DNA of 64,000 nt from Dyadobacter sp. (GCF_017744695.1 NZ_JAGIAS010000008.1:1-64000), one strand, 5' to 3'; shown: positions 33,048 through 41,445, numbered from the stretch's first letter. A program made the numbers and translations. Notes: generated by a model not told the origin, from the letters alone.

Positions 33048-34733
33048 TTAATGCTTGCCCTTTTTGCTTTCGGCTATCCGTTCCCGGATTGATTTCTCCT
33101 CGTTCAACGAAGAAACTTCATGTTTCAAAGCCTGCTCGTAATAGCCGATCGCTTTGCTGAAATCGCCTTTCTTCTGATGGTACTCACCAAGGAAAAAATA
33201 CGGGAGGTAACTCTGCGCATTATTCGCGATGAATGCCTCCTCATCCCGTGGCGTCAACGAAAGCGGCGCATCCAGCATCACATATTTAGTGATTTTCTGT
33301 CTCACTGATTTAAATGCCTCAAACTTTTTATAACCGGCCGATTCCAGGAAAGGGTCACGGTCAATATCCAGCGAGTCAAATGACTGAAAATGACCTCTTT
33401 GCAAAAAAACACGATTCAGGTCATAACCTACAAACGCTCCCAGCTGATAAGGCGGTGCCGAAATCCAGAATTCCTTTCTGGCCGGCTTGAAAACAATACC
33501 GTGATGCGCTATGAGCTGGTTGAGCAGTTTGGAATTGCCGTAACCAATGAATTTATCGTCCACACCCTTCTGGTCACGCAAAATGCCCGCGGCCTGGTTG
33601 ACGTCCATCGGATGCATGCGCCCGATGAGCTGAGTCATCCGGTCGAAACGGGCTTTGGAATCGGTATCTTTAATATTATGGATATTCACCGAATCCTTGA
33701 TGAAAGCATTGCTCTGGTAATGGTTCGCGCAAACCAGGGCATCCTTACCTGAGTCATACACGTCCATTTTCTGGGGCGATTTCTCGATAATCACCGCTTT
33801 ATCATCCGCTGCCGAGCCGATCAGCAGCGATTCCGAAACGAATGTCTCGCTTTTAGAAGCGATTTTCCGTGCCTCTTCGATGGTACCCGCATATTGCAGA
33901 ATCTCCCTGGCCAGAATAGAAATGGGCTCTTTCGCCGCGAATGGAATATCCGATTTCGAGGCATTGAGCGTAACAGTAATACCCTTTTCATTGATGCCCG
34001 AAACCACGCCCGTAAGCCCCGCCCACGCGTAGGAGGCGAATTTGTAGCCTTTATCGGGGTTCATAAAGACGATCAGCTTGTCTTCTGCAAATGCATCGCC
34101 CATATAAAAGTCGAAGTTGCGGGCAATGAGCAAAGTCGAATCTTCGGTAAGCGAGTGGTTAACCGCAAATGAGGTGCAGCCCACCATGTTCAGGTCGGTC
34201 AATGCGTGGCCGATGTCGTGCGCGGCGTGGTAATTGAGAATGCGGTAATATTTGGGGCCTATATAATTGAACTGATCCGAAAACGACTGCGAAACGCCGT
34301 AAATTTCCTGCTGATTTTCCTTGGGAATGTATTTGTAAATATCCCGGTTGAACCAGCCTACAAAACCTTTTAATACTTGCAGGAACATCGCACTCGGGAT
34401 CATTTCCTTAATCTGCCCTACGAAATGTACTTCCTGTTTTTCCATGAGCTCCCGGGCGAGGATGCCGTAAATAAGCCCTCGCTCATAAGGTGCCCCTTCC
34501 AGGTACATTTCCCAGATGCCATGCTTGTTTTTCCGCAGCCAGTTGTTACCCACGCGGTAATGGTTCTCCCCCACTTGCTCGCGTTTGTAACTTTCAACAG
34601 TTTTAGTACTTTCAAGCTCCGGCTTTGGCACACGGATACGCCAGATGAACAATCCGAAGAGTATCCCGACGATCAGAAGGAAAATGGAGAATGCTTTGAG
34701 TGCGGAACGCAGGACTTTGTTTTTAGGCCACAT
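33048..34733 (-). CDS. C45 (acyl-CoA:6-APA acyltransferase-like) NTN hydrolase with TPR-like tail
   Basis: A 561-residue membrane-anchored NTN hydrolase. Residues 14-32 are a transmembrane anchor. The C45 core follows, with the presumed catalytic cysteine Cys186 in VGCTSFAV and RNFDFYMGD after it. A TPR-like helix pair (YFFLGEYHQKKGDFSKAIGYYEQAL) lies near the C-terminus. The family cleaves or forms amide bonds to acyl chains. The start at 34733 is chosen because it begins at the anchor and lies just downstream of a promoter element; an upstream ATG at 34823 would overlap the divergent gene. It heads the minus-strand pigment-type gene run. Confidence 0.83.
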   Translation of the reverse strand: MWPKNKVLRSALKAFSIFLLIVGILFGLFIWRIRVPKPELESTKTVESYKREQVGENHYRVGNNWLRKNKHGIWEMYLEGAPYERGLIYGILARELMEKQEVHFVGQIKEMIPSAMFLQVLKGFVGWFNRDIYKYIPKENQQEIYGVSQSFSDQFNYIGPKYYRILNYHAAHDIGHALTDLNMVGCTSFAVNHSLTEDSTLLIARNFDFYMGDAFAEDKLIVFMNPDKGYKFASYAWAGLTGVVSGINEKGITVTLNASKSDIPFAAKEPISILAREILQYAGTIEEARKIASKSETFVSESLLIGSAADDKAVIIEKSPQKMDVYDSGKDALVCANHYQSNAFIKDSVNIHNIKDTDSKARFDRMTQLIGRMHPMDVNQAAGILRDQKGVDDKFIGYGNSKLLNQLIAHHGIVFKPARKEFWISAPPYQLGAFVGYDLNRVFLQRGHFQSFDSLDIDRDPFLESAGYKKFEAFKSVRQKITKYVMLDAPLSLTPRDEEAFIANNAQSYLPYFFLGEYHQKKGDFSKAIGYYEQALKHEVSSLNEEKSIRERIAESKKGKH

Positions 34734-34777
34734 AAAATCAGCTGGACGGGCGCATACTCTGACGCCGCATCTGATAT

Positions 34778-34785
34778 CAAAATTA
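34778..34785 (-). promoter_or_regulatory. Candidate -7 promoter element heading the pigment-type operon
   Basis: The minus strand reads TAATTTTG, matching TAnnTTTG, 45 bases before the C45 gene start and inside the short divergent gap to the phosphopantetheinyl transferase gene at 34793. It could drive the run of minus-strand genes down to 20860, although internal promoters are possible. Confidence 0.5.
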
Positions 34786-34792
34786 GCAATAA

Positions 34793-35419
34793 ATGGGTAT
34801 CGTTTCCATAAAAACCATTTCACCGGTATCGAAACTGGGGCTCTGGCGTATGACCGAACCGTGGGAAGATTTGCTTGGAATGCTCGACTTACCGGCTTCC
34901 GAAATGGCGGTATTCGACCGCATTTCGAAAGAAAAACGCAAACAGGAATGGCTGGCTTGCAGGATGTTGGTAAGGGAAATGCACGGAACGAATGCGATCA
35001 TAGGCTACGACCCGGAGCGCAAGCCGCATCTGGTCGACACAGACGTTGAAATATCCATGTCGCATTCGGGCGAATATGTGTGCGTGTACCTGCGCAAAGG
35101 CGCGTCTGTGGGGGTCGATGTTCAGCAGATGAAGCCATCCATTTCAAAGGGGGCATTCTATTTTTTGAATGATGAAGAGCTGCAATGGGCCGACCTGGAC
35201 AACAATCTGCAAATGCACCTGATCTGGTCGGCCAAGGAGTCGGTATTCAAGTATGCCGGCGATGCTTCTATCGATCTGAAAAAACATATTATCATTCATG
35301 CGTTTTCCGGCAACCAAAACAGCCGATTTGAAGTTAACCTGCAAAAAGGGGACTTGCCGGAAACGATACAGATTCAATTTGATACATTTGAAGATTATGT
35401 CCTGACCTGGACCCTTTAA
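34793..35419 (+). CDS. 4'-phosphopantetheinyl transferase, Sfp type
   Basis: A 208-residue enzyme that attaches the phosphopantetheine arm of coenzyme A to carrier proteins. The two diagnostic motifs are intact: GVDVQQM (Asp109) and WSAKESVFK (residues 145-153), and SMSHSG (89-94) supplies the substrate-binding histidine. The N-terminal half is a typical Sfp repeat. It is divergent from the C45-headed pigment gene run, only about 60 bases apart, and is the likely activator of the ACP encoded at 22063-22329. It may also serve housekeeping ACPs. Confidence 0.92.
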   Translation: MGIVSIKTISPVSKLGLWRMTEPWEDLLGMLDLPASEMAVFDRISKEKRKQEWLACRMLVREMHGTNAIIGYDPERKPHLVDTDVEISMSHSGEYVCVYLRKGASVGVDVQQMKPSISKGAFYFLNDEELQWADLDNNLQMHLIWSAKESVFKYAGDASIDLKKHIIIHAFSGNQNSRFEVNLQKGDLPETIQIQFDTFEDYVLTWTL

Positions 35420-35449
35420 CCAGCCCAAAATCAACCACCTTAACCCGTT

Positions 35450-37930
35450 ATGCATCGTTTCTTTACGCTCGTACTCGTACTGTTTGCCACCAGGCTTTTC
35501 GCGCAGACACCCGCCCTGTCGTCCAGTGAAATCTTTCAAAACATTAAAAAACTCGATGTACTGGGCTCGGTGCTCTACATTGCAGCCCACCCTGACGATG
35601 AAAATACGCTGATGCTCTCCTACCTGTCCAAGGACCAGCTCGTGCGCACCGGTTACCTCTCACTTACCCGCGGTGACGGCGGTCAAAACCTGATCGGCTC
35701 CGAACAAGGCTATAATATCGGGGTGATCCGTACACAGGAGTTGCTGGCGGCGCGGCGCGTCGACGGCGCGCAACAGTTCTTTTCAAGGGCATACGACTTC
35801 GGTTTTTCCAAAACCCGGGATGAAACGCTTAACTTCTGGGACCGTGACAAAATACTCGGCGATGTGGTGTGGATGATCCGCAAATTCCAACCCGACGTAA
35901 TCATTACCCGCTTTCCACCCGACCCCCGCGCGGGCCATGGTCACCACCAGACCTCGGCTTACCTGGCCGAAGAAGGCTTTAATCTGGCTGCCGACCCGAA
36001 AGCATACCCGGACCAGCTGAAATTTGTAAAAACCTGGCAAACCAAACGCCTTGTTTGGAATACATTCACGCCCGGCTTCACCAATAAAGCCCCTAGCGAC
36101 GAGAAGAACCCGTTCATTTCGATTGAAATTGGCGGTTATAACCCGGTTTTAGGCAAATCGTATACGGAGATTGCCGCATTAAGCCGCAGTCAGCACCGCA
36201 GTCAGGGCTTTGGTAGCGCCCCACAACGGGGTGATCGCGTGGATTACTTTCTGCACAAAGTAGGCACGCCGGCGCAAAAGAATCTTTTTGACGGCATCGA
36301 TGTGAGCTGGAAACGCGTGAAGGGGAGCGAGAAAGTACATGCGCTAATTGCCGCGGCGATTAAGAATTATTCGGTCAATAAACCATCTGCCTCCGTTCCT
36401 GAACTTTTGAAAATCAATACAGAGCTGGATAAACTGGATGGGGAAAATATTTATGTCAAAACTAAAAAAGAGGAAGTCAAAGACCTGATCCAGCAATGCG
36501 TGGGGCTTTGGTTTGAGACAAATCCCCATGACTTTTCCGGCGTTGCCGGCGACGAAGCGCGAATTAATATCGGTATCGTAAAACGGTCTGATTATCCTGT
36601 GAAGCTCGTTTCGCTACGCTGGACAGGCAAGTCGGTGGACAGCGTGTTGAACCTCCCATTGGAAAGTAACGAGATGAATGCTTTCCCAAAAATGGCATTG
36701 CTTCCGGCCAGTTTGAAAACCAGCCAGCCTTACTGGCTCGAAAAACCCATCGAACGCGGCATTTTCCAGATCGATAATCAGCAGGATATCGGTTACCCGG
36801 AAAACCGTCCGGAAACCAAAACTACCTACAAGTTCGAGATCGGCGGACAGCAGTTCGAATTTGAAAGGCCCTGGGTTTACAAATCAGTCGATCCGGCGGA
36901 AGGCGAGATTTACCGGCCATTTGAAATCCGGCCGCTTGTAACGACGACCATTACCGAGCCTGTTTTCATATTCCCTTCCATGGAGCCCAAAACGGTGAAC
37001 ATCGTCGTGGAAGCCCAGCGCAGCAATGTGAAAGGCACTTTAAAACCGCAAATCCCGGTTGGTTGGAAAGCTGTTCCTGAATCGGCCGAATTCAATTTGA
37101 GCAATAAGTACCAACAGCAATATTTCTCGTTCATCGTCACGCCACCGGCTGGTAATCAGGAAGCTGTTATCAAAGCCGTGGCGATTGTGAATGGCAAAAA
37201 TTACGACAAATCGGTCAAGACCATTGCCTATCAGCACATTCCGAGCCAGACGCTTTTTCCAGAATCGGCGGCCAAACTGGCAAAAATCGATGTTAAGATT
37301 GGCGCCAAAAACATAGGCTACATTGCCGGTGCGGGCGATGATGTTCCCACCGCCTTGCGGCAGATGGATTGTCAGGTAACGATGCTCAACGAAGCCGCAT
37401 TGGCCAAAGATCTGAACGTTTACGACGCGATCGTGGTCGGCGTACGCGCGTACAACACGGAGGCGTACCTGAACAATTATCAGGCAAAACTGATGGATTA
37501 TGTCAAAAACGGGGGAACGATGGTGGTTCAATATACCATTCCCGGCGGGCAAAAAGTAAAGCAAATCGGCCCTTATGATATTGAACTGGGACGCGAGCGG
37601 GTGACTGAGGAAGATGCGGAAATGCACTTTCTGCAACCCGAAAACCCCATTTTGAATTATCCCAATAAAATCACGCAAAAAGATTTCGAGGGCTGGATCC
37701 AGGAGCGTGGGCTGTATTTCGCCCAGGATTGGGATAAAAAGAACTACGTGGCGCTATTTTCGGCTCACGACAAAGACGAACCAGCCCGCGAAGGCAGTAC
37801 GCTTTATGCGCAGTATGGCAAAGGGCATTACATCTACACCGGCCTTTCGTTCTTCCGCGAGCTGCCTGCGGGCGTTACTGGTGCGTACCGGCTGTTCGCG
37901 AATATGATTTCGGTCGGCCGCACCAAGTAA
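35450..37930 (+). CDS. PIG-L family deacetylase with C-terminal GATase1-like domain
   Basis: An 826-residue exported zinc-dependent deacetylase. It has a signal peptide (residues 1-18, ending LFAQ), the metal-binding AHPDDENTLML motif near residue 46 and a GHGHHQTSAYL motif near residue 165, both needed for PIG-L (GlcNAc deacetylase-type) activity. A beta-rich middle part and a C-terminal glutamine-amidotransferase-like fold (IGYIAGAGDD, YDAIVVGVRAYN, YVKNGGTMVVQYT) follow from about residue 600. The gene begins 30 bases after the phosphopantetheinyl transferase stop. Its substrate is likely an amino-sugar glycoconjugate, which is inference. Confidence 0.9.
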   Translation: MHRFFTLVLVLFATRLFAQTPALSSSEIFQNIKKLDVLGSVLYIAAHPDDENTLMLSYLSKDQLVRTGYLSLTRGDGGQNLIGSEQGYNIGVIRTQELLAARRVDGAQQFFSRAYDFGFSKTRDETLNFWDRDKILGDVVWMIRKFQPDVIITRFPPDPRAGHGHHQTSAYLAEEGFNLAADPKAYPDQLKFVKTWQTKRLVWNTFTPGFTNKAPSDEKNPFISIEIGGYNPVLGKSYTEIAALSRSQHRSQGFGSAPQRGDRVDYFLHKVGTPAQKNLFDGIDVSWKRVKGSEKVHALIAAAIKNYSVNKPSASVPELLKINTELDKLDGENIYVKTKKEEVKDLIQQCVGLWFETNPHDFSGVAGDEARINIGIVKRSDYPVKLVSLRWTGKSVDSVLNLPLESNEMNAFPKMALLPASLKTSQPYWLEKPIERGIFQIDNQQDIGYPENRPETKTTYKFEIGGQQFEFERPWVYKSVDPAEGEIYRPFEIRPLVTTTITEPVFIFPSMEPKTVNIVVEAQRSNVKGTLKPQIPVGWKAVPESAEFNLSNKYQQQYFSFIVTPPAGNQEAVIKAVAIVNGKNYDKSVKTIAYQHIPSQTLFPESAAKLAKIDVKIGAKNIGYIAGAGDDVPTALRQMDCQVTMLNEAALAKDLNVYDAIVVGVRAYNTEAYLNNYQAKLMDYVKNGGTMVVQYTIPGGQKVKQIGPYDIELGRERVTEEDAEMHFLQPENPILNYPNKITQKDFEGWIQERGLYFAQDWDKKNYVALFSAHDKDEPAREGSTLYAQYGKGHYIYTGLSFFRELPAGVTGAYRLFANMISVGRTK

Positions 37931-37940
37931 TGAGCGTCGT

Positions 37941-38110
37941 TGGTCAAGAAGTTGTCGGGTGTTGTCAGAAATGGTGAGGTGTTGTCAAATTTAGTCAGGT
38001 GTTGTCAGGAATAGTCAAATGTTGTCAGGAAAGATATGCATTTCTCAAATGACTATATCTGACAATACATGACCACACCTGACCACACCTGACCACACCT
38101 AACCCTACTT
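37941..38110. repeat. 10-bp-phased inverted repeat array
   Basis: Seventeen consecutive 10-base units fill almost the whole gap between convergent genes. The left half repeats variants of GTTGTCAGGT and the right half repeats GACCACACCT, which is the same word family in inverse orientation. The centre is a palindromic ATGCAT (38036-38041). The arms can pair imperfectly into a long hairpin. Related words recur at 46731-46762 and 57341-57352. Confidence 0.85.
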
Positions 38111-39214
38111 GACGTTCTTCCGCCTGTTCCGTTGAAAATCTTCGAGAACAAATCCCCCTAGCCCCTGTAAATTGCTGTAATAGGCCCGGCCATTGTTGAC
38201 CTGCGTGAAATTCTGCACGAACTGTTTCAGGTAAGGATCGGTCGCGATCATGAACGTCGTCACCGGAATGTCGAGCCTGCGGCATTGCGCGGCTAACGTG
38301 AGCGTTTTGTTGATAATCTTGCGGTCGAGGCCGAAGCTGTTTTTGTAATAGCGGATACCTTCTTTCAAACACGTCGGCTTACCGTCGGTAATCATGAAAA
38401 TCTGCTTGTTACGCGTCTTTTTGCGGCGCAGAATGTCCATCGCGAGCTCCAAACCCGCTACGGTATTGGTGTGGTAAGGGCCTACTTCGAGGTATGGCAG
38501 GTCTTTGAGCTGGATTTGCCAGGCGTCATTGCCAAACACGATAATGTCCAGTGAATCTTTGGGATACTTGGTCCTGATCAATTCCGCGAGTGCCAATGCC
38601 ACTTTTTTGGCGGGCGTAATGCGGTCTTCGCCATACAGGATCATCGAATGGCTGATATCGATCATCACCACCGTTGCGGTAGTGGTCTTCTGCTCGCGCT
38701 CCACTACTTCCAGATCGTTTTCCATCAGCATAAAATCCCCGATCCCGTGATTGACCTGGGCATTTTTGATGGATTCGGTCATGGAGATCTGGTCGAGCGT
38801 GTCGCCGAACTGGAAATCACGGATATCGCTCGTGAGCTCGTCGCCCGCGCCCAGGTGCGGCGTGTGATGGTTACCGCCGGATTTAGACCTTTTGAGTTTA
38901 CCGAAAATCTCGTCCAATGCACTTTTGCGAATGCTTTTCTCGGCTTTCGGCGTCATAATGAGCCTCCCTTCACCTTCCTGCTTTTCCTCGGTCACATAAC
39001 CTTTCTTTTTCAGATCGTCGAAGAAATCGCCGATGCCGTAGGAGTCGTTGGTGAGATTATACTGGCGGTCGAGCTGGCTCAGCCACGACATGGCCTCGGA
39101 AACATCGCCCGAAGTCATCAGCAGCAGCTGTTGAAAAATATCAAAAAGCTGATCGAACTTGCTGTTGGGCCCTTGCTCGGGCGGAATGTATTTCGTGAAA
39201 CGGTGTCCTCGCAT
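38105..39214 (-). CDS. VWA domain protein (probable partner of the MoxR/chelatase-like ATPase)
   Basis: A 369-residue protein with a C-terminal von Willebrand A domain. The MIDAS metal site is complete: D186-I-S188-H-S190, a Thr near residue 249 and D277 in MITDGKP. The N-terminal 170 residues are helical and of the type seen before VWA domains in chelatase-like complexes. Cognate AAA+ ATPases normally lie next to such genes; here the best candidate is at 10348-11883, some 26 kb away. The final residues reach into the decamer repeat region. Confidence 0.85.
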   Translation of the reverse strand: MRGHRFTKYIPPEQGPNSKFDQLFDIFQQLLLMTSGDVSEAMSWLSQLDRQYNLTNDSYGIGDFFDDLKKKGYVTEEKQEGEGRLIMTPKAEKSIRKSALDEIFGKLKRSKSGGNHHTPHLGAGDELTSDIRDFQFGDTLDQISMTESIKNAQVNHGIGDFMLMENDLEVVEREQKTTTATVVMIDISHSMILYGEDRITPAKKVALALAELIRTKYPKDSLDIIVFGNDAWQIQLKDLPYLEVGPYHTNTVAGLELAMDILRRKKTRNKQIFMITDGKPTCLKEGIRYYKNSFGLDRKIINKTLTLAAQCRRLDIPVTTFMIATDPYLKQFVQNFTQVNNGRAYYSNLQGLGGFVLEDFQRNRRKNVK

Positions 39215-39234
39215 ATCGGCAGGTATTGAAAACA

Positions 39235-39270
39235 GACGGCTACTTTCAAATGTAATCGAAAGTAGCCGTC
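39235..39270 (-). terminator. Stem-loop behind the bacilliredoxin gene
   Basis: GACGGCTACTTTC and GAAAGTAGCCGTC pair perfectly over 13 bases with a 10-base loop, and the minus strand then reads TGTTTTC. It probably ends the bacilliredoxin transcript before the VWA gene starts at 39214. Confidence 0.8.
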
Positions 39271-39292
39271 CAGTCGTTAAATCGGTTTTGAA

Positions 39293-39721
39293 TTATGCCT
39301 CTTCTGTGCAGAATTCTTCAAAAGCCATTTTCAGGTGCTCAGCGATCATTTGTGCCGAGCGGCCTTCGATGTGGTGACGCTCTACGAAGTGGATCAGCTC
39401 ACCGTCTTTGAACAGCGCTACGGCTGGCGAAGAAGGTGGATAAGGCAAAGTGTACTCACGCATTTTAGCGGTAGCTTCCAGGTCAGCTCCTGCAAACACA
39501 GTCGCCAGGTGGTCAGGCTTCACATCGCTTCCTGCGAGCGCCGCGCGCACACCCGGACGTGCAGCACCCGCCGCACAGCCACATACCGAATTGATCACTA
39601 CCAAAGCAGTTCCTTTGGTGTTTTGCATGAAGTTATCGACTTCCTCGGCGGTTGTCAAATCCTGAAAACCGACATTTACCAGTTCGGCCTTCATGGGAGC
39701 CACTAATTGTGGTGGATACAT
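39293..39721 (-). CDS. BrxA/BrxB family bacilliredoxin
   Basis: A 142-residue thioredoxin-fold protein of the BrxA/B (YphP/YqiW) family. The CGC active motif lies in VINSVCGCAAGAARPG (about residues 43-58), and the FVERHHIEG segment near residue 112 is also typical. It removes bacillithiol or similar low-molecular-weight thiols from oxidised proteins. It follows the suf operon on the same strand, separated by a repeat-containing gap of 139 bases, so it may be part of an oxidative-stress and Fe-S neighbourhood without being strictly cotranscribed. Confidence 0.92.
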   Translation of the reverse strand: MYPPQLVAPMKAELVNVGFQDLTTAEEVDNFMQNTKGTALVVINSVCGCAAGAARPGVRAALAGSDVKPDHLATVFAGADLEATAKMREYTLPYPPSSPAVALFKDGELIHFVERHHIEGRSAQMIAEHLKMAFEEFCTEEA

Positions 39722-39762
39722 ATATGTTAATGTTTAAAAGTTGTTGGTACTAATTTGTACTT

Positions 39763-39853
39763 CGGCTGTCGGCAATCGGCTTTCGGCCTTTATATTGCCT
39801 TGGCTGTCGGCAATCGAAGTTTAAAAAAAGCCGACGGCCGATAGCCGACAGCC
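39763..39853. repeat. CGGC-rich inverted repeat, copy 1
   Basis: CGGCTGTCGGCAATCGGC (39763-39780) plus its extension pairs with GCCGACGGCCGATAGCCGACAGCC-type sequence at 39830-39853, and a third partial copy lies in the loop (39802-39815). It sits behind the sufT gene. A related element lies at 62898-62930. Confidence 0.75.
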
Positions 39854-39860
39854 CAAGTTC

Positions 39861-40172
39861 CTACATGAACCCCAGTTCAAGTTTCGCCTCCTCGGACATC
39901 ATTTCGGTCGAATACGGCGGATCGAATGTCAGCTCCACGCTCACATCGTTCACACCTTCCACTTCACGGATCTTCTGCTCCACTTCGCCGGGGAGCGTTC
40001 CTGCCGAAGGACACGAAGGCGACGTCAGTGTCATCGACACAAATACATTGTTGATCGGAAATACTTTCAGATCGTATATCAAGCCAAGCTCATACACGTC
40101 GACCGGTATTTCAGGGTCGTAAACCGTTTTGATCGCCCGGATAACTTCTTCTTTCAAATCTGACTCTGACAT
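39861..40172 (-). CDS. sufT: SUF-associated DUF59 protein (SufT-like)
   Basis: A 103-residue MIP18/DUF59-family protein. The conserved cysteine lies in TSPSCPSAGTLPG near residue 54, and the preceding VYDPEIPVDVYELGLIYD motif is diagnostic. DUF59 proteins assist maturation of Fe-S proteins; in suf operons the family member is called SufT. It is the last gene of the suf block, 18 bases behind the sufE stop. The gap behind it contains a CGGC-rich inverted repeat. Confidence 0.92.
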   Translation of the reverse strand: MSESDLKEEVIRAIKTVYDPEIPVDVYELGLIYDLKVFPINNVFVSMTLTSPSCPSAGTLPGEVEQKIREVEGVNDVSVELTFDPPYSTEMMSEEAKLELGFM

Positions 40173-40190
40173 CGCAAGTCTTATTAATTG

Positions 40191-40619
40191 TTATGCATTA
40201 ATTGATTTGGCCTGGAAGGCAAAGCCATATGCCTTCATTTGTTTCAGCATCGCCGCCAGCCCGTTCGACCGGGTTTGTGCCAAATGCTGATGCAGGCCGA
40301 CTTTTTCCATAAAATACACATCGGCTTTCGCGATCTCCTCGGGTGTGTGTCCCGAAAGTACTTTCACCAGCATACTTACCAGTCCTCGCACGATGATCGC
40401 GTCGCTGTCCGCCTCAAATTTCAAAAGGTCGCCGTCCATGTAAGCATTCAGCCACACCCGCGACTGACATCCTTTGATAATATTATCCTCGGTTTTGTAT
40501 TGTTCTTTCAACGGCGGGAACTGCTTTCCGAGGTCGATAATGAACTCGTACTTGCTCTCCCAGTCATCAAACAATTCAAAATCCGAAATTAGTTCGTCCT
40601 GTGTTTCGTTTATGGTCAT
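40191..40619 (-). CDS. sufE: Sulfur acceptor protein SufE
   Basis: A 142-residue SufE-family protein. The sulfur-accepting cysteine is in IKGCQSRVWL near residue 50. It takes persulfide sulfur from the SufS cysteine desulfurase and passes it to the assembly scaffold. Normally sufE directly follows sufS; here two tandem DUF5618 genes lie between them. The gap to the nearer DUF5618 gene is 15 bases, so the operon still looks continuous. Confidence 0.93.
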   Translation of the reverse strand: MTINETQDELISDFELFDDWESKYEFIIDLGKQFPPLKEQYKTEDNIIKGCQSRVWLNAYMDGDLLKFEADSDAIIVRGLVSMLVKVLSGHTPEEIAKADVYFMEKVGLHQHLAQTRSNGLAAMLKQMKAYGFAFQAKSINA

Positions 40620-40634
40620 TGTGTAATTCTATTT

Positions 40635-41012
40635 TTAAGCCGCTGCCGTGCGGGTTTCAACCCAGTTGATGAGTTCTTCGGCTTCGTCCAATCCTTCTTT
40701 TGAGACAACTACATTTCGCTCACCATCGTAGGCCATCGACAGGTGCAGAATGTTATAAATACTATTAAATGTATCCAGGGCCTTTCGATCTATTTTACGA
40801 AGATTCTCCTGATACCATTCGGCACTCTTCCTGCCTTTCTTTCCTCCGATAAGAACATCTAATGCAATCAGGACACCGGAATATGCCGCATGTCCGGCTA
40901 GTTTAACATACTTCTTATCCTGGTAATATTTCCCCTCCTTCTTAGCCTTATCTCTGAGTAGGTCTTTTGCATTGTCAAGGTACCTTCTCGCTTCCTGTAC
41001 TGAATTTTCCAT
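40635..41012 (-). CDS. DUF5618 family protein, copy 2
   Basis: A 125-residue helical protein that I place in the Bacteroidota DUF5618 family from its pattern (EARRYLDNAKDLLRDKA, KYVKLAGHAAYSGVLIALD, LHLSMAYDGE). The start at 41012 (MENSVQEARRY) matches its neighbour; an upstream in-frame ATG would add an unrelated extension through the intergenic gap. It is a close paralogue of the next gene upstream, and the ends of both reading frames read NWVETRTAAA. Its function is unknown. It lies inside the suf operon. Confidence 0.8.
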   Translation of the reverse strand: MENSVQEARRYLDNAKDLLRDKAKKEGKYYQDKKYVKLAGHAAYSGVLIALDVLIGGKKGRKSAEWYQENLRKIDRKALDTFNSIYNILHLSMAYDGERNVVVSKEGLDEAEELINWVETRTAAA

Positions 41013-41064
41013 AATGCGTATATAGCTAAAAATTGAAAGTAAATAAGCTAGTGTAATTATGCAA

Positions 41065-41445
41065 TCAAGCTGCTGCGGTGCGGGTTTCAACCCAGTTGAT
41101 AATATTTTCAGCCGTTGTAATTCCGTCAGCAGAAACTCCCGCGGAAATGTTACCGTCGTAACCCATTGCGAGGTGTAGGGTATCATATGCCGAATTGAAC
41201 GAATCAAGTAATTTCCTGTCAGTCTTACGGAGCTGTTCCTGATACCATTCTACGCTTTTTCTTGTTCCTTTCTTTACATCAAACAATTTATCCAAGGCTA
41301 CCAACACTCCCAAATAAGCTGCATGTCCAGCCAGCCTGACGTATTTTCGGTCCTGATACACACCATTTTCTTTCCCCGCTTTTTCTCGCAGCAGCTTCTT
41401 CGCATTGTTTATATATCTTCTGGCTTCACTTACTGTTTCTTCCAT
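41065..41445 (-). CDS. DUF5618 family protein, copy 1
   Basis: A 126-residue paralogue of the adjacent gene, starting METVSEARRYINNAKKLL-like and ending with the identical NWVETRTAAA. The shared 3' DNA (GCTGC..GTGCGGGTTTCAACCC, followed by AGTTGAT on the plus strand) is nearly identical in both copies, which suggests recent duplication or gene conversion. It lies 46 bases behind the sufS stop. The helical architecture and small size recall antitoxin-like or HEPN-like proteins, but no HEPN catalytic motif is evident. Confidence 0.8.
   Translation of the reverse strand: MEETVSEARRYINNAKKLLREKAGKENGVYQDRKYVRLAGHAAYLGVLVALDKLFDVKKGTRKSVEWYQEQLRKTDRKLLDSFNSAYDTLHLAMGYDGNISAGVSADGITTAENIINWVETRTAAA

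Noticed and set aside
34734..34823. 30-residue N-terminal extension of the C45 hydrolase
   Set aside because: It would overlap the divergent phosphopantetheinyl transferase start and contain the operon promoter element.
37941..38110. CRISPR array
   Set aside because: Units are 10 bases with no unique spacers, occur in inverse halves and have no cas genes nearby.
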